In this document: positions 10,886 to 23,170 of the stretch, in pieces | How positions within the stretch are numbered: position 1 is the stretch's first letter | Layout of the letters: each line of letters starts with the position of its first letter | NCBI RefSeq assembly: GCF_002994745.2 | Contig: NC_037094.1 | Location: forward strand, 70,102,819-70,166,818 | From: Rosa chinensis | Taxonomy: Eukaryota > Streptophyta > Magnoliopsida > Rosales > Rosaceae | Direction: 5' to 3' | DNA: 64,000 nucleotides | Notes under the pieces: model-generated | The model's database searches: none | Seen by the model: the letters and a program-made list of their open reading frames with translations, nothing else | What the model was told of the DNA's origin: nothing | Position numbers and translations under genes: made by a program

Positions 10886-11630
10886 ATTATCTCTTATTCG
10901 AGTATGCTTATATAGTCCTCTACTCTAAAGGTATTAACTTCGCTATCTTTTTTTTTTTTTCTCAAATAATTTCTTAGAATTTGTTTGTAAGATGTTTATT
11001 TTTGGGATTGATATTGATGATTCTGAAGTGGGTATTTTAAATTCATAGTTTATTGCATATTTCTTGAGCTCAATTTTGAAATGGTGCTTCGTTTCTGAAT
11101 TAGAGTAATCATGTCAAAGGTTAGGTTTTGTCAAAATTGGTTTGTCTTCTCCGTTCTTCCCAGCAAGTCTTAGACTTTAATTTATGTAATTGTTTATGTC
11201 TGCCATGTATACTTGGAAGCAACTAGAATAAGGTGTGTTTACTTGATTTTCCTTACTGCATAACGTTAGTAATATGAAGTCATACGGCTTCTTAGTTGAT
11301 TTACACACAAATACGAGGGTATGACTTGTTATTAGTTTATTTTGAATCTACTTCCTTCTGTGCAACCTGTATGGAAAGTAGTAATCTGGAAGTGGTTTGA
11401 ACTGGCATGGGAATCTTTAAGAGAAACTAATCTGGAAACCAACCAAATCTGAGAGCTTTGGTGCTTCAGCAATATTAGATATTATTTTAGTTGAGTTTGC
11501 AGATATTGAATTGGAGATTAAGCTTTTGAGTTGAGAAAAAGTTCATGGCCGGTGATGTGAATGAATTGAGAAATCTACACCTACTATTCTGCTAAGCTAG
11601 TTTCTTTTTGGTTCCCTTGCAGATAGTAGG

Positions 11631-11631
<1 letters not shown>

Positions 11632-11675
<44 letters not shown>
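11632..11675. repeat. (AT)n microsatellite
   Basis: An uninterrupted dinucleotide AT run of about 42 bp lies inside the CACTA element. Confidence 0.95.
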
Positions 11676-11678
<3 letters not shown>

Positions 11679-12136
11679 CAAAGTGTATCATTGAATGCAC
11701 TTCCTGACTATTATGTTTGGTTTAGTTTATGTTTTCCCCTATGATACTTGGTGTTTTTAATTTTAAGTTGGTCAATTTTAACTTATTATATGTTCAATGG
11801 AGGGTCGCAGAAATAATCAAGAAAAGTAGTACATGGTGGAGAGATGGGTTCAGCCTTGGCAATAGAGGGATCAAATGAATATAATTCAAGGTAAGAAGGC
11901 AGTGACTAATGGAAGTCTCATTCACGTATTTTCCTGCACTGTTATAGTTTTGCAGTATAATTAGAAAATTCACTCTAAGGTAGCTAGTTACTACTTACTA
12001 GTTTCTCTTGTAATTTTCAAACGAAACTCGGGTACACTTTACTGGGTTTTCTCTTAATAATATGTTTTAGGCCCTAGCTAACTTGCTGGAAATATGTACA
12101 AGTTCTTAATTTTTGAAACATTTTTTCTGCTTATAG

Positions 12137-12201
12137 TAAGAAAGACAAGCTTGGTGAACCAATAGCAGCCCTACGACAGCTTGTTTCTTCTTTGTGGAAA
12201 G
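12137..12201 (+). pseudogene. Captured bHLH transcription-factor exon
   Basis: The exon is preceded by an acceptor (CTTATAG) and followed by a donor (AAAG|GTACAC). It encodes KKDKLGEPIAALRQLVSSLW. This matches the helix 1/loop exon of plant bHLH proteins of the bHLH68/bHLH112 type, which read KEKLGDRIAALQQLV and have a separate exon of about this size. The following helix 2 exon (TDTASVL...) is not found, and Arg-to-Pro in 'GDRI' suggests decay. The neighbouring pieces at 11800-11892 and 13100-13178 may be other exons of the captured gene. Confidence 0.62.
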
Positions 12202-13099
12202 GTACACAATGACCCCTATTTGATCAAGTATTTCTTGTTTCATTCACTTGGTTATCGTCCTAAGATGATATTTATATACTTCTTTTCAATCTATGCCAAC
12301 TCCCCATCTACAAAGGGCGCTGAAATTTGTTCTGTTTCAAGCTGTTTAGATAAAAAGTCTGATGCAAAATCGATCTGTAAAAAGTTATTGTTACCAAAAA
12401 TGCTTTGGTACTTAGCTATATTGTGAAATGCTTGTTAAATTTACTGTGATGTTGTAGTCTGAGCTAGTTGGATTGATATTTCTTCTTTTTTCCTCCTCCT
12501 ATGTTTCTTTAAATGGTTCTGTTCGTTAAAAAGGTCCCAAAGTTTGACAACATTTCTTCTATAGGAAAAAACAAAAAACAAAAAAAAACTCCTTTTAACT
12601 ATTTAATCAAAATGCTTTTATTATTGTTATTGTTATTGTTAACAACCTAAAACAAGACTTAGGCTAAATTGCATGCTTATCGTCAACAACCTAAAACAAG
12701 GCTTAGGCTAAATTTGTCGTTGCTCAGTGCTAATGTCCGTGGTGTCGAACAAGTTAGTTCTTATTTGCAATATCAGTACTTTCATTGTCCTTAATGTCCA
12801 ATTTTAAATACCATACCAGTGCCTTGAGACAAGTAGCCTGTTTATTGCATTTAATTGAACTAAATCATGCTTTTATTATTAGAGATGCATGATGAGCACA
12901 TAGTTTTTTCATTAGTATATACAAGGTTCTATTGTTTTACAGTATAGTACAGTTGAAGTTGGACGTAGTAGACAACCCAATAATTTATAGTTGTATTGTT
13001 CAGATCAAGTTCAGTTCTCTTTTCAGATAAATTTTAATCCTCTTTTTGTTGTTTAACAAATAAAGCTGTGGAGGTGAATGAAATGTGGTGAATCTGGCA

Positions 13100-13178
13100 G
13101 AAAGAGCTCGAATCAGATGAAAGACTTAAAGGCAAGGTGAAGGATGAGAGCAGAAATGACAGGAATCCTGGAAATGGT
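13100..13178 (+). pseudogene. Possible captured exon inside the CACTA element
   Basis: After CTGGCAG a Lys/Glu-rich open stretch (KELESDERLKGKVKDESR) runs to a GTAAC donor-like site at about 13177. It is bounded like an exon but not recognised. Confidence 0.25.
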
Positions 13179-14891
13179 AACACTCCTCTTGGTAACTACT
13201 ATCATAACAATCTTTTTGTCCAATGATTTGGGTTTTGTATTTGATCTTTTTGTATTCACGTGTATATGCTTATAAGCTTATATGATGATTGTATCACTAC
13301 TACAGAAAACAATTGTCTACATTTACTGATTTTAAGCTTGGTGTCGGTCCATGTTAATAAATTGTTTGCATTTACTAATGTTTGTGTCTGGATCCAACTT
13401 TGTTTGGTTTCTCTTAAACAAGACAGTTCATTCCTATATACTTGAGAATTCAAATAAGTGGATTTTGATTCTTTCTCTTAGAGCTTTAATGTCTCAAACC
13501 TGTGCCAGTACTTCGATATATCAATGCTATTAGGCTAATGCTGTTAGAATTATCTTGTCTAAAAAGAAGGATGTCTGCCTGCATTTCCAATGAGTACAAG
13601 TTATCTAGCTTTATGATTTCATATTGTTGCCTTAAGAAAATAATGGCATTCCTGTTTAGAGGTCAATAATGTAAGCATTATCGAGTCATTGAAGCAGGCT
13701 CAAGGAGTTTCTTTTGGTGCTGATATACCTTATTTATAATGTTCAGAGTTCCTTAATCGTGGAGTACAAAGCTGTGGGTTAAATGTGAGCGTAATTATGT
13801 GTATAACTTATTTAATCTGATTCATTATGTGTATCTATTACATCTCATTATGTAGGTCTTATCATTGTCAACTTGTTCTTCAGTAAGCTCAGCGTTAAAC
13901 TTAATGACTTACAATGCATGTTTTCTTTTTCATTTTTTTTTCCCAAGTAGTTGACTACAACTTAAGGAGCTTATTGCAGTGAATTATTTTTGCAGTTTCA
14001 GTTTAGGTTTTTGTTTGTGTTTAGTCCATTTGAGTCTTTTTTCTTGTTTTTGTTTGTTTACTAACATGGACCATATGTGCTAACTATGAACTTTTCTTTG
14101 TGAATAATTGTAATCTACTTCAACTTTTACCATCATCATCTCTTATTGTTTTGACTATTGAAAATCCTTTCAGTGCAGGTAATTGTTCCCTGTCATGTTT
14201 CTTCAAACTGTCTCAAAGGTGAGCCACCTTATCCACTAATATCTTTACAAATTAAAGCTTTGCATTCTATTTTTTTTCTTCTGTATTGTATTATAGCAGA
14301 TTTGAGATGTGTTATTAACTTGGCCCTATGATTTCTGTTAACTGCCTGGCTTTTTGTTATATCTGTCAGGTAGTGGATGAAGATATTGGAGATGATGAAG
14401 CCAAGATTTTGTGCCTCTACTGTCATCTAAGATCACATAGGATATCAACCTGCAATTAGGATTTATTTAGTTTGTTTTAATTGTAGTTTAGTTTAACTGT
14501 TATGAGTAACAGATCAGTAAATGTCCTTTTTTCTTTTCAAGGACACTTTTTGTTCATACCGGGAATTTTTTTTTTTTTGTGTTCTGTAATAGTTACAATG
14601 ACGTTTTTTTTAGATTTCAAGACCTTTTTTCAGCGTCCTCGTATATAGAAGATGACACTTTTTTAAGATTTAAGGACACTTTTTCAGTGTCCTATAAAAC
14701 ATTAGAGGACGTTTTTTTTAGGTTAGAGGACACTTATCTAACGTCCTTATAGGTATTTAAGGACTTTTTCGAACGTCTTTGTAAGTGACTTACAATGACT
14801 CCTTGAAAGATGACGTTTTTTTTGCGTGTCATCTAAAGTTTTCAAAGACGTTTTTTGAACGTCCTTAAATGGTTTTTTTGTAGTAGTGATT

Positions 14892-15237
14892 GTCCTTCTG
14901 GTTTTCTTGTTTCTTCTTTCACGTCCACATCCTTCGCTCTTTCACTGCTTCTTCTCACTGACTGGCAAGGAGCCAACCCATATCGTCAAAGGTATGACTC
15001 TCATCCTCCAAATCCAGGTGCAAAATTTAAAGCAAGATGAATAATTCTTCGTCAATTCTATATGTATTTTGCAATTTTTGGATGATTTATTTCTTCTCCT
15101 TTGTCATCAATATTGAATTACCCATGGGTCTCCTCCAAATTCAATTGCTAGAGCCATTTGGAATTGATATCTGCTGGGAATTGATGTCTGTTTTGAGTTA
15201 ATCCAGGGTTAGTATTTCATGAATGCATGGTTTTTGC
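14892..15237. other. Intervening host sequence between two CACTA-like elements
   Basis: A short open stretch (to 15040) on the plus strand contains TDWQGANPYRQRYDSHPPNPG and could be an exon remnant interrupted by the CACTA insertion at ATT. The product is not recognised. The rest is AT-rich without visible signals. Confidence 0.3.
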
Positions 15238-17804
15238 TTTCACCATGCCAATAAACTCATCAAATGACAGACCATGACCGTCATCTGATATGCTAAAAAT
15301 ATGTCGTCTAGTAAGCTGATATCTGATTGACGTTCAGACGACGAGACGACGGGTAAAGCCCGACATCAGAAGTTCACTCAAACGACAGACACCTTAAAAA
15401 AAATATGTCGTCTGAGTGTGCCTAAATATGCACAAATTGTAAGTATATGTGGTTAGATATGAAATCGAACGACAGTCAAATGTTGTTGTCGTCGAACTCT
15501 AGCAACAGACTTTACAAATAATCTATTGTCTGTTTTAATGTGAGATGACAATAAAATGTCTTCTGAATGTGTAGAATTTTGAAGTTTCTTTGTTACATCT
15601 GTTGTGTGAAATGATTTTACACAACAATAATCTGTCGTGTGAATAACACTATGACTATAAACTCAAATCTTTGTTTGTGGATTCTGGTTGTTTCAAACAA
15701 CAGAATTTTGCTTGAATTCTGTTGTTGGATGTTCAGTTGTTTTCCTTTTTATGTTGTGTGATTTGGTTTACAACCACAGAATTTGGCTTCAATGTGTTGT
15801 TCTTTTCTTAATAAAGAAACATACATTCTAAAACCTGGAAACCACAATAATGTACCATACATTCATCAGAACCTGGAAATATAAACCAAAATATACCATT
15901 CATATAGAAAGTGCAAATCTCTTTGTACCATATATTCATCAAACACCTGGAAACCACTAACAACATATCCATTGATAAACACTGCAAAAACTGTACTACC
16001 ACTTCAAGCAGCCACCAAACTACATCAATTGTTCCAAATATTCAACAAGTAAAATCGATCCAGCCTGAAGTAGCCTCTTTAACGAATCCATAAAGTGAAT
16101 GGTTTCTTCATCCAGATTCACAACAGCCAACGTCCAATGACTACAGTTCACAATAGACATAAGTCTAGCTCTCATTCAACTAGTTGAGACAGAGCATAAT
16201 GATATGTCATATGTCTTCTTCTCTGAACTTTATCATCAATACTCTGCCTTTTGAACACATGCAACAGTTTGAAATATGTTTATAGCTACTATAAGATTGT
16301 ATAGCTTTCAACTATCGAAGTTATAGAAAGTTGATCATGCATAAATAAAGAGTCAAAGACCATAATTCTTTTATCCACTATTGAACATTTTGGCATTCGG
16401 CCTTTTCACACATGCCAATCATTTCTTGTTCCTTCCCTATTATTTCATATCTCTGTTCAGTAAGTGGTGCATTTCAGTAAAACATAACAAAGACTACATA
16501 ATTGAAGTCTTAAGATGCACAAAGTATGTATGTGAAACCCAAGTATGATACCCCAATCTTTGTATTCATGAGTAGTAAAGCGATATAACCAGTAAGAAAT
16601 AAACATTAATATAATAAAAGCTTTCAAATTTGATCTGATGAAGAGGGAAAGTAGGATAAGGATCACTAAAAATTAACAACCTAGGTCCCCACCAATCAAT
16701 TAACAAAGAACTTAAAGCAGCAGTTCGGAATTGGTATATTTGCAATGTTAAAGGTACCAGACTATGTGCAGGTGTAGTTCAACACAATGATCGTCTAGGG
16801 TATTATAGCATTACCTTTGACAATGGGAGGTTGAACAGTTTGCAATTCTAGGCATTGTAGTTTGATCAAAGTGTCAGTCAATGTTCGGTTATAACTTAAC
16901 ACAATAGAGTGCTTTCAAAGTGTCATTATCTGGACCATATATTTACCTTCAAGTAGCCTTCAACGATTGAGATGGCAGCATTTGAACGGTTCATTTGCAG
17001 AAACACCAATTACCGAGCTCTCTTATGCTTATTGTCAAAATACAGATTGCAAAAAAAGCTTCCAAACCCCAATTACTAGTCAAATCCTAGTCAGCATCCA
17101 TTCCACAAAATCTTCAGCCTACGACAGGAAAACCCATGCTATGGAAATTAGACTTCAAAGCTAGTAAGACTAGATTCTTTGAAAACTAGAAGCTGTGTAA
17201 ATTGAAGCCTTTAAAGTTTAAAGTATACATAGGATTACTTAAGATGCTGATAAAAGTTACATAGTTTAGGTGAAAGACACTTCAATCATTCAAATGGATA
17301 CCAAAATTCCTGTATGGTGTATGACAGTGTTATAGTGCCTCCTGATAGAATGTTTTCATCAAATCCTATTCATTTCTCCCCCAGGAGTGAAATCTTATGA
17401 CAGTTCAATAAATTACCAACCAACGTCAGTAAACATTGGATTGTAGTAAGATGGCAAATGACTAAACAGTGTATTCTTATTGAGCATAATAGAGTATTGC
17501 TAACCCAATAATATGAATACCTAATGTAAATATATCCTTTTAGTGAGTAGAAACTAGAAAGAGATAAAAATAGTAGGACATAGACATAAATATAAAAAAC
17601 AGAAGCTCTAAGATTAGATCTAATTGCGAGAACTTTATTTCTGGTTGAAGATATGACACAAGGAACACCGATTTTAAACAAAACAATATCAGATACATCA
17701 AACAACAATTACAAGGAAGGAAACTGTTATAAGGTCACAATCATAAAAATCTAAAATAAGCAGAAAAATATCAGACACATCAGATACCAATTACAAGGAA
17801 AGAA

Positions 17805-17892
17805 AACTCACCACTCCAACAGACTCATGCAGCTCCAACTTCTGAACCACCATTACCTTCAACTGATTCAGCATCTTCAAACCCCTTCTCCT
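17805..17892 (-). pseudogene. Possible captured terminal exon
   Basis: The minus strand reads EKGFEDAESVEGNGGSEVGA followed by Ala and a stop, after a CTAG acceptor-like site. It lies in the same orientation as the eIF3f exons and could be a 3' exon of that or another captured gene. It is not recognised. Confidence 0.25.
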
Positions 17893-18771
17893 AGTAAAAT
17901 ACACTTACCAAGCTTCAGACACCATACTATTAACTTGCAAAGTAGTTGAAATCCAACAATATAAATACCTGAATAGGAATTTATAGAGAAAAAACAATAC
18001 AAAATTAAAGTAGTAAATTGTTGATTAAAAGCTACACCCATAAAACATACAGTCAATCAAACATGCAATATAGCTAATTGAGAAATATATAAATAACAAT
18101 TCTTTTACACAAATAAACTCATGCTCCCTTTATTTACTGAATAGACTTCATGTAACCAAGAGCAACAAGATTTTCATTCACTAGTCAACTTGTTAAAGCT
18201 CAAGTCCCTATAAAAAGATCGAAAAAGTCACATATGAGCCTACAAAAGAGTTCTGTCTTGATAAATTACAAACATGGGGTCATCACTGAGCTACTCTCTT
18301 TGTGTATAAAGCAACAAATTTCAATTGATGATTGATATTTGATTGTGGAATAGAATCATAACCAAAAACCCTAGTTGCTCTTTAGATCAGAAATCATGGA
18401 TTAATACACTACAACTAGTAACTCCAAGACCAGTTGAGTACCTACAAACATTGATGAAAGCACAACAATACAAATTTAATTAAACGGTCAAGAAATAAAA
18501 AATGCATGAGAATGAATATTTTTGACACACATCATACATCTACCAAACATCTAGTCTATCATCTCCCAGTTCTTTGTTTACCAATTCTTATTTGTTGTAT
18601 AACTGACATCATAAATTGAACTGAGGAAGAAAGACGCATTCAAAATGAATATCATTGTAACAAGAGTAGGACTCCCCGAAAATTGTCAAGGAAATAACTA
18701 GCATTTTGGTTAAAAAAGGACAATAAAGAGGTTTCTAGAGCTAGAGAGAAGAACAACAAAAAAAATATTAC

Positions 18772-19460
18772 CATCCAAGAATGACTTCCTTAGGATTCAC
18801 CTTTTGCTGAGATATCAGCATATTCTGATGGTAATCAATGTCTAAAGCAACCTACAATAGGCAAAACTAAACAAAAAATGCCTAAACACATTCTGGAGAA
18901 TCTCAATATGAAGACTTAACAACAATTATACAGATGAATGCCAACGGTGTAGCAGACTGATTACATCTACTGTATCCTAAATCATAACAATGGTGTTACA
19001 TACTATTCAAAATTTCTCTATCTTACAACCAACTATTACTTTCTCGAGAAGGAAATAACAATATTGCTAGGATAACCAATCCTAACTTTTTCACCTTCAC
19101 TCTTCAATTTAACTCATTCCTCTCTCCATATACATTTTCAGCATAAACTTCACCACATTCACAATTCTCCACAACTACATAACTAGATATTGATATCAAT
19201 AAAGAACTGAGATTTGGAGAAAAATTGCATCTTCTCAGCAACCAAAACCAAAAACCGAAGCAAACAAAATCAAATTGAAATCAATCTAAGATAAATCCAA
19301 ATTCAAAAACCTAACCTAACATCCAATTCCATCTAATCACTAAACAAATTCAAACAAACACATAAGGTAAATGGGAGGACATGCTCGGAGTTCTCGCTGT
19401 GAGGAACAATGTACGAGTTTCTGATGTCGACTGTGCCATTGGGAAGAACGGAGCCGAACA
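18772..19460 (-). pseudogene. Captured eIF3 subunit F (MPN-domain) gene fragment
   Basis: Two minus-strand exons are readable. Exon A, 19460-19381, encodes FGSVLPNGTVDIRNSYIVPH followed by SENSEH. Exon B, 18851-18772, encodes VALDIDYHQNMLISQQKVNP followed by KEVILGW. They are separated by a GT..AG intron, in phase 0. These strings match the MPN region of translation initiation factor eIF3f, where GSVLPDGTVDIRNSY and DIDYHHNMLASHLKVN(P/S)KE are conserved. Both exons are 80 bp. The next exon (after VGW) is not found. The fragment lies wholly inside the transposon, so it is a transduplicated piece and not a working gene. Confidence 0.75.
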
Positions 19461-20099
19461 CTTAAATCTGTTTTGATAACCCCGCATGCCCAATTCGAAC
19501 ATAACCCAGCAAAAACAAATCAAATTTCAAAGGAAATTTCATATAAAAGCCCTAAATCCCCAATCCAACAAAACCCCTAAATAGATTAACACTGGATCTG
19601 TCACTCCCCGAATTTTGAATAAAGATATTCGAATTCGAAACGCGATAACTTAACCAACTTCCCAAAATCTAGTATAAAAACATTCTCAAATTAATCTAAG
19701 CAACAACAAAACGTCAATAAAGATTCGATCACTTAAGTCGAATATCACATCAACAAGTGTTTACAAGGCTCGAAAGAAAGAAATACAAAAGTAGACGCTC
19801 TCTAGGAGCATACTAAAAACAGCAGTACACTAACAAAAATAGATTCTGAACCTACACTGCTGCAACCACGCCCTCATACTCAGCCCTGGTGGTCCTCACC
19901 TGCAAGAATAACCGCTACACCATAGAATAGTGCACCGGGTTGAAACGACAAACCCGGTAAGCTTTTTAAGCTCGTATGAGTAAACTCAAATAAAATGACT
20001 TACGTCACACATGCTTATAATTTCTCAGCTCATGAGATAATTAAAGCAACAACATTTAACTCCACAAATACAACCAAACATCCAATCACACTAGATAAA

Positions 20100-20200
20100 A
20101 ATTAGTAATCCCTGCATAGAAATTTAGTTCAGGAGATCACATTAAAACAACAATTCAAAAGGCAGTAATCCCTGCATATTACTTAGTTCAGGAGATTACA
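20100..20200. repeat. Imperfect ~62-bp duplication inside the solo LTR
   Basis: Two units share AGTAATCCCTGCATA, TTAGTTCAGGAGAT and the spacer between them. Confidence 0.7.
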
Positions 20201-20287
20201 TTTAAAATCACCTCCACAATTCATTCAAAATCATGTCCCACATGAATGACAAAAGAAATGACACCGACACTTTCTTTTAAACAAATA

Positions 20288-20440
20288 TACCCATGGGCAT
20301 ACAATAACTCAAAGTTATTCCCCAAGCAGTATATTGTACTCAAAGGCATTCAATAACACAAAGTTATTCCCTAAGCAGTACATTGTACTCAAAGGCATAC
20401 AATAACACAAAGTTATTCCCTAAGCAGTACATTGGCAGAC
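20288..20440. repeat. Three tandem copies of a ~61-bp unit inside the solo LTR
   Basis: Each unit contains CAATAACNCAAAGTTATTCC, then (C/T)AAGCAGTA(C/T)ATTG. The last two copies are nearly identical. Confidence 0.85.
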
Positions 20441-20698
20441 AGACTAGAGCTCTAACTGAATCGTAGCCTGTCACCTCGGTCGAGGTTCAAACCTACGATA
20501 ATACTTGCCTCAATCACCAATGTGATATCCGATACTCAACCGAACATTTCAAAGTCCACATGACTCAAATACTTTCCTCAAGCAAAACACAATTTTTTCA
20601 CAATAATCAACACATCATGATAATTGTATGCTCGCAAGAGAAATGCTCGAAATAACAATTCAATCAACTCACAATCATTACTTCACCAATGTCACACC

Positions 20699-20703
<5 letters not shown>

Positions 20704-20749
<46 letters not shown>
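20704..20749. repeat. (TA)n microsatellite in the solo LTR
   Basis: A pure TA run of about 46 bp. Confidence 0.95.
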
Positions 20750-20751
<2 letters not shown>

Positions 20752-23170
20752 CACGTAAATATATATATACGTAATCATTCACGCAGGAATGACCACTAAT
20801 ACCAACTATAGTTCATACGTATTAAAACCAAGAAATTCATTTTAAATTCATTTTTTTAGCTGTGAGCCGTAGCCCTATGAACCGTAGTCGATCGAGTTCA
20901 TATTATTTCAAACAAATCTTTATTTTCGAAAACGATTTACAATTATCAATCAATTCCGACATTAAATAACTCGGTTCGTAAATGAACCACGTGAGATTTA
21001 CTCACCTCAAAATCCCGCTGCGTCTTCTCTTACAGCAAGGATAAGGTATTGATTTCTCTCCGTCAATCACCTAAGTAATGTACGTCACAACTTAGTATAC
21101 GAATAAAAACGATTATAATTTGAACAACTATTTTCCCTAAAATCTCAAAAGTAATGCCAATCGAGACAAAACTTCATTTGAGACCATGCGAGGTCTCCAG
21201 AATACTTATACGATCAATCTATCAAAATTACAAGTCGATCGGACGGTCGAATCCTCACTGATCGATAACCGATCTAACCGAAAATCCTAAAACGCTAAAA
21301 TTCATAACGTAATCATGCAATCTCCAAAAATTAAGTGTTGCCTGTCAAAACGATCGTATCGATATGTAGAGCACAAAAATGGGCAGAAACGGCCCTTCGG
21401 GTGCTGGAGGACGCCGGAAACCACCATCATAGTGGCGGCGCTGCCGCCGGACAAAAGTCAAAATTTGATAAAACTCCCAACATAAAAGTTCTTCATCTCA
21501 ACTTCAGTTACAACTTTCGTAACTACATCAAAGTCAGAATATAAGCCAATAAGTCGAATTTTACCTTTGAAGCCACTAAAATCCTATGAACCCTAGTTTT
21601 GAAATCGGTCCAATTCGATCTCCACATATTGATTCGATGCAACCCACCTTAGAGGAAATGATCTGCATCCCTTGAAGTGCAGAATCCCTTTTTGAATCAC
21701 GGCCAAAGGTGGCCGGAGCTGGGAGAACGAAGAGCGACGACTAGAGGCGATTCGCAGCTCTGCCGTGCGGCTTCTCGGCCTTGCAGCATCCTCCACGGCT
21801 TGTATCTCACTTTGATGTCTTCTGTAAAGTTGTAAGCGAGCTCAAGGCGAGCAAAATACCTTTTGGAATCAAGTCGATTGGTGGCCGAACGTGGAAGACA
21901 TTGGCGCAGTGAAAGGGAGGCGATTTCCTACTCGATCTCGTGGTTTTCTGGCCTTGTAGCGCCGCCTACAGTGCTTCCCACGACGAACCACCACCACAGA
22001 CCTGTAGAGGGGATCAAGACAAGCAGAAACCCCATTGGAATCGAAGCAAAAGGTGGTCGGACGATGGAGAAATCGTCGGATGAAGTGGAAGAGGCGATTG
22101 GGCTCAGGGAGAGAGAGAAGAGAGAAAAGTCGGGGGCCAAAACGCAAAAACTGAAAAATTTGGGATTTAAGAATTAATCTCCTATTTTTTTGCTATTTAT
22201 AGAAATTTCCCAACTTTTCAATCGATCATAACGTTCTCATACGAACTCCGATTTCCGTGATCCACATATCCATGAACTCGTATCGTCGTGCTCTACAACT
22301 TTCATGAAGGAAGTTCTCACAGGATCCTAACCTATAAAAAGTCAACCTTGGCACCCCCCTAAAACCATATTTTGCGAATAATTAATCGTCCGAAATACTT
22401 CCGCTCCATCTACAAACCACGAAATCGTATCAACGAACCTTTTAATAATTCCCAAAGCATTTAAAAATTAATTACGAATTTTTGGGGTATTACAGGATCT
22501 AAGGGCTTACCAGCATAGATAAAGAGCTGGCCATGAAATGAGTGATGAGGTTTGGACGATTTCGCTATATGAAACAAAGTCTCAGATGCGGAATGAGGTT
22601 TTCTGTCTTTCTCGAAGAGAGATGGGGTATGGATTGGGGGGTTAGCTTGTTCTAGGTTTTCAGTTTGGAATGGCAAGAAATTTGGATTCAGCTGGATTAT
22701 TGATTCTGGGTGAGGACTTTTGATTTGCATGGCAAGAAATTTGGATTCAGTTTGAGAGAGTTGTTGTGTGAAGTTTTGGGTTTGATAAATTTGTCGGGGT
22801 TTTGAGTTTGATAAATTTGTCGAGGAGAGAGAATCATTAAAAACTTGTCTTAAATCCCTTCACGTTGTGCCAAAAAAAAACAGCTACGACAAAATTCAAA
22901 GACAATTTATCTTTTTTGAAGAGACGATAGATAAATGTTGTCTGACCACAAACTTAAAAAAATAGCTTACGACACGAACCAAAATCAATTTATCTCTTTT
23001 GAGTAGACGACAGATAATAGTTGTCTGAAAACAAACCTAATTCTCAAAACTTACTTACCATGGTATATTGCTATAGTCAGACAACAATTTTGGATTGTCT
23101 GTCGTTAAAATATATCAGACGACAGAAAACAGCATGTCTGTCGTCTGATGGGGTTATTGGCAAAGTGTTT

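Larger units (their letters stand above)
10329..14888. mobile_element. CACTA (En/Spm-type) DNA transposon, non-autonomous
   Basis: The left terminus is CACTACTACAGAAACC (10329). The right terminus reads TTTTTTTGTAGTAGTG (14888), its inverse. Both sides are flanked by ATT (10326-10328 and 14889-14891), the 3-bp duplication of CACTA elements. Subterminal regions are full of GGACGTTTTT/AAAACGTCC-type repeats in both orientations (10380-10500 and 14520-14870), as expected for transposase-binding repeats. No transposase ORF is visible; the interior holds gene-like debris including a bHLH exon. Confidence 0.88.
19599..22494 (-). mobile_element. Solo LTR of a Ty3/gypsy element (Tekay/Del-like), 2,896 bp
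   Basis: The repeat begins TGTCACTCCCCGAATTTT and ends TTTTTGGGGTATTACA, with GGATC duplicated exactly on both sides (19594-19598; 22495-22499). No internal domain is present. Read on the minus strand it starts TGTAATACCCC, carries a TATA box (TTCTATAAATAGC, near 22188-22205), and contains the GTTGTAGAGCACGACGATAC stretch seen in large plant chromovirus LTRs. Size and sequence suggest the Tekay/Del group. It arose by LTR-LTR recombination after insertion into the surrounding CAC-ended transposon. Confidence 0.85.
15241..23167. mobile_element. CAC-ended (CACTA-like) DNA transposon with nested solo LTR
   Basis: The left end reads CACCATGCCAATAAACTCAT (15241). The right end read inverted is CACTTTGCCAATAACCCCAT (from 23167). 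Both are flanked by TTT (15238-15240; 23168-23170), a 3-bp duplication. Subterminal zones (15260-15800; 22860-23150) are dense in GTCGTCTG/CAGACGAC and ACGACAG words in both orientations, which extend the terminal inverted repeat to about 50 bp. Without the nested LTR the element is about 5.0 kb. No transposase ORF is seen, so it is probably non-autonomous. Superfamily assignment rests on the CAC ends, 3-bp TSD and subterminal repeat design. Confidence 0.78.

Noticed and set aside
21863..22177. 104-aa ORF and overlapping minus-strand ORFs
   Set aside because: All lie inside the solo LTR, near its promoter end, with no recognisable domain.
22860..23150. Direct-repeat array resembling CRISPR
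   Set aside because: The GTCGTCTG words occur in both orientations with irregular spacing and mirror those at 15260-15800, as expected for transposon subterminal repeats.
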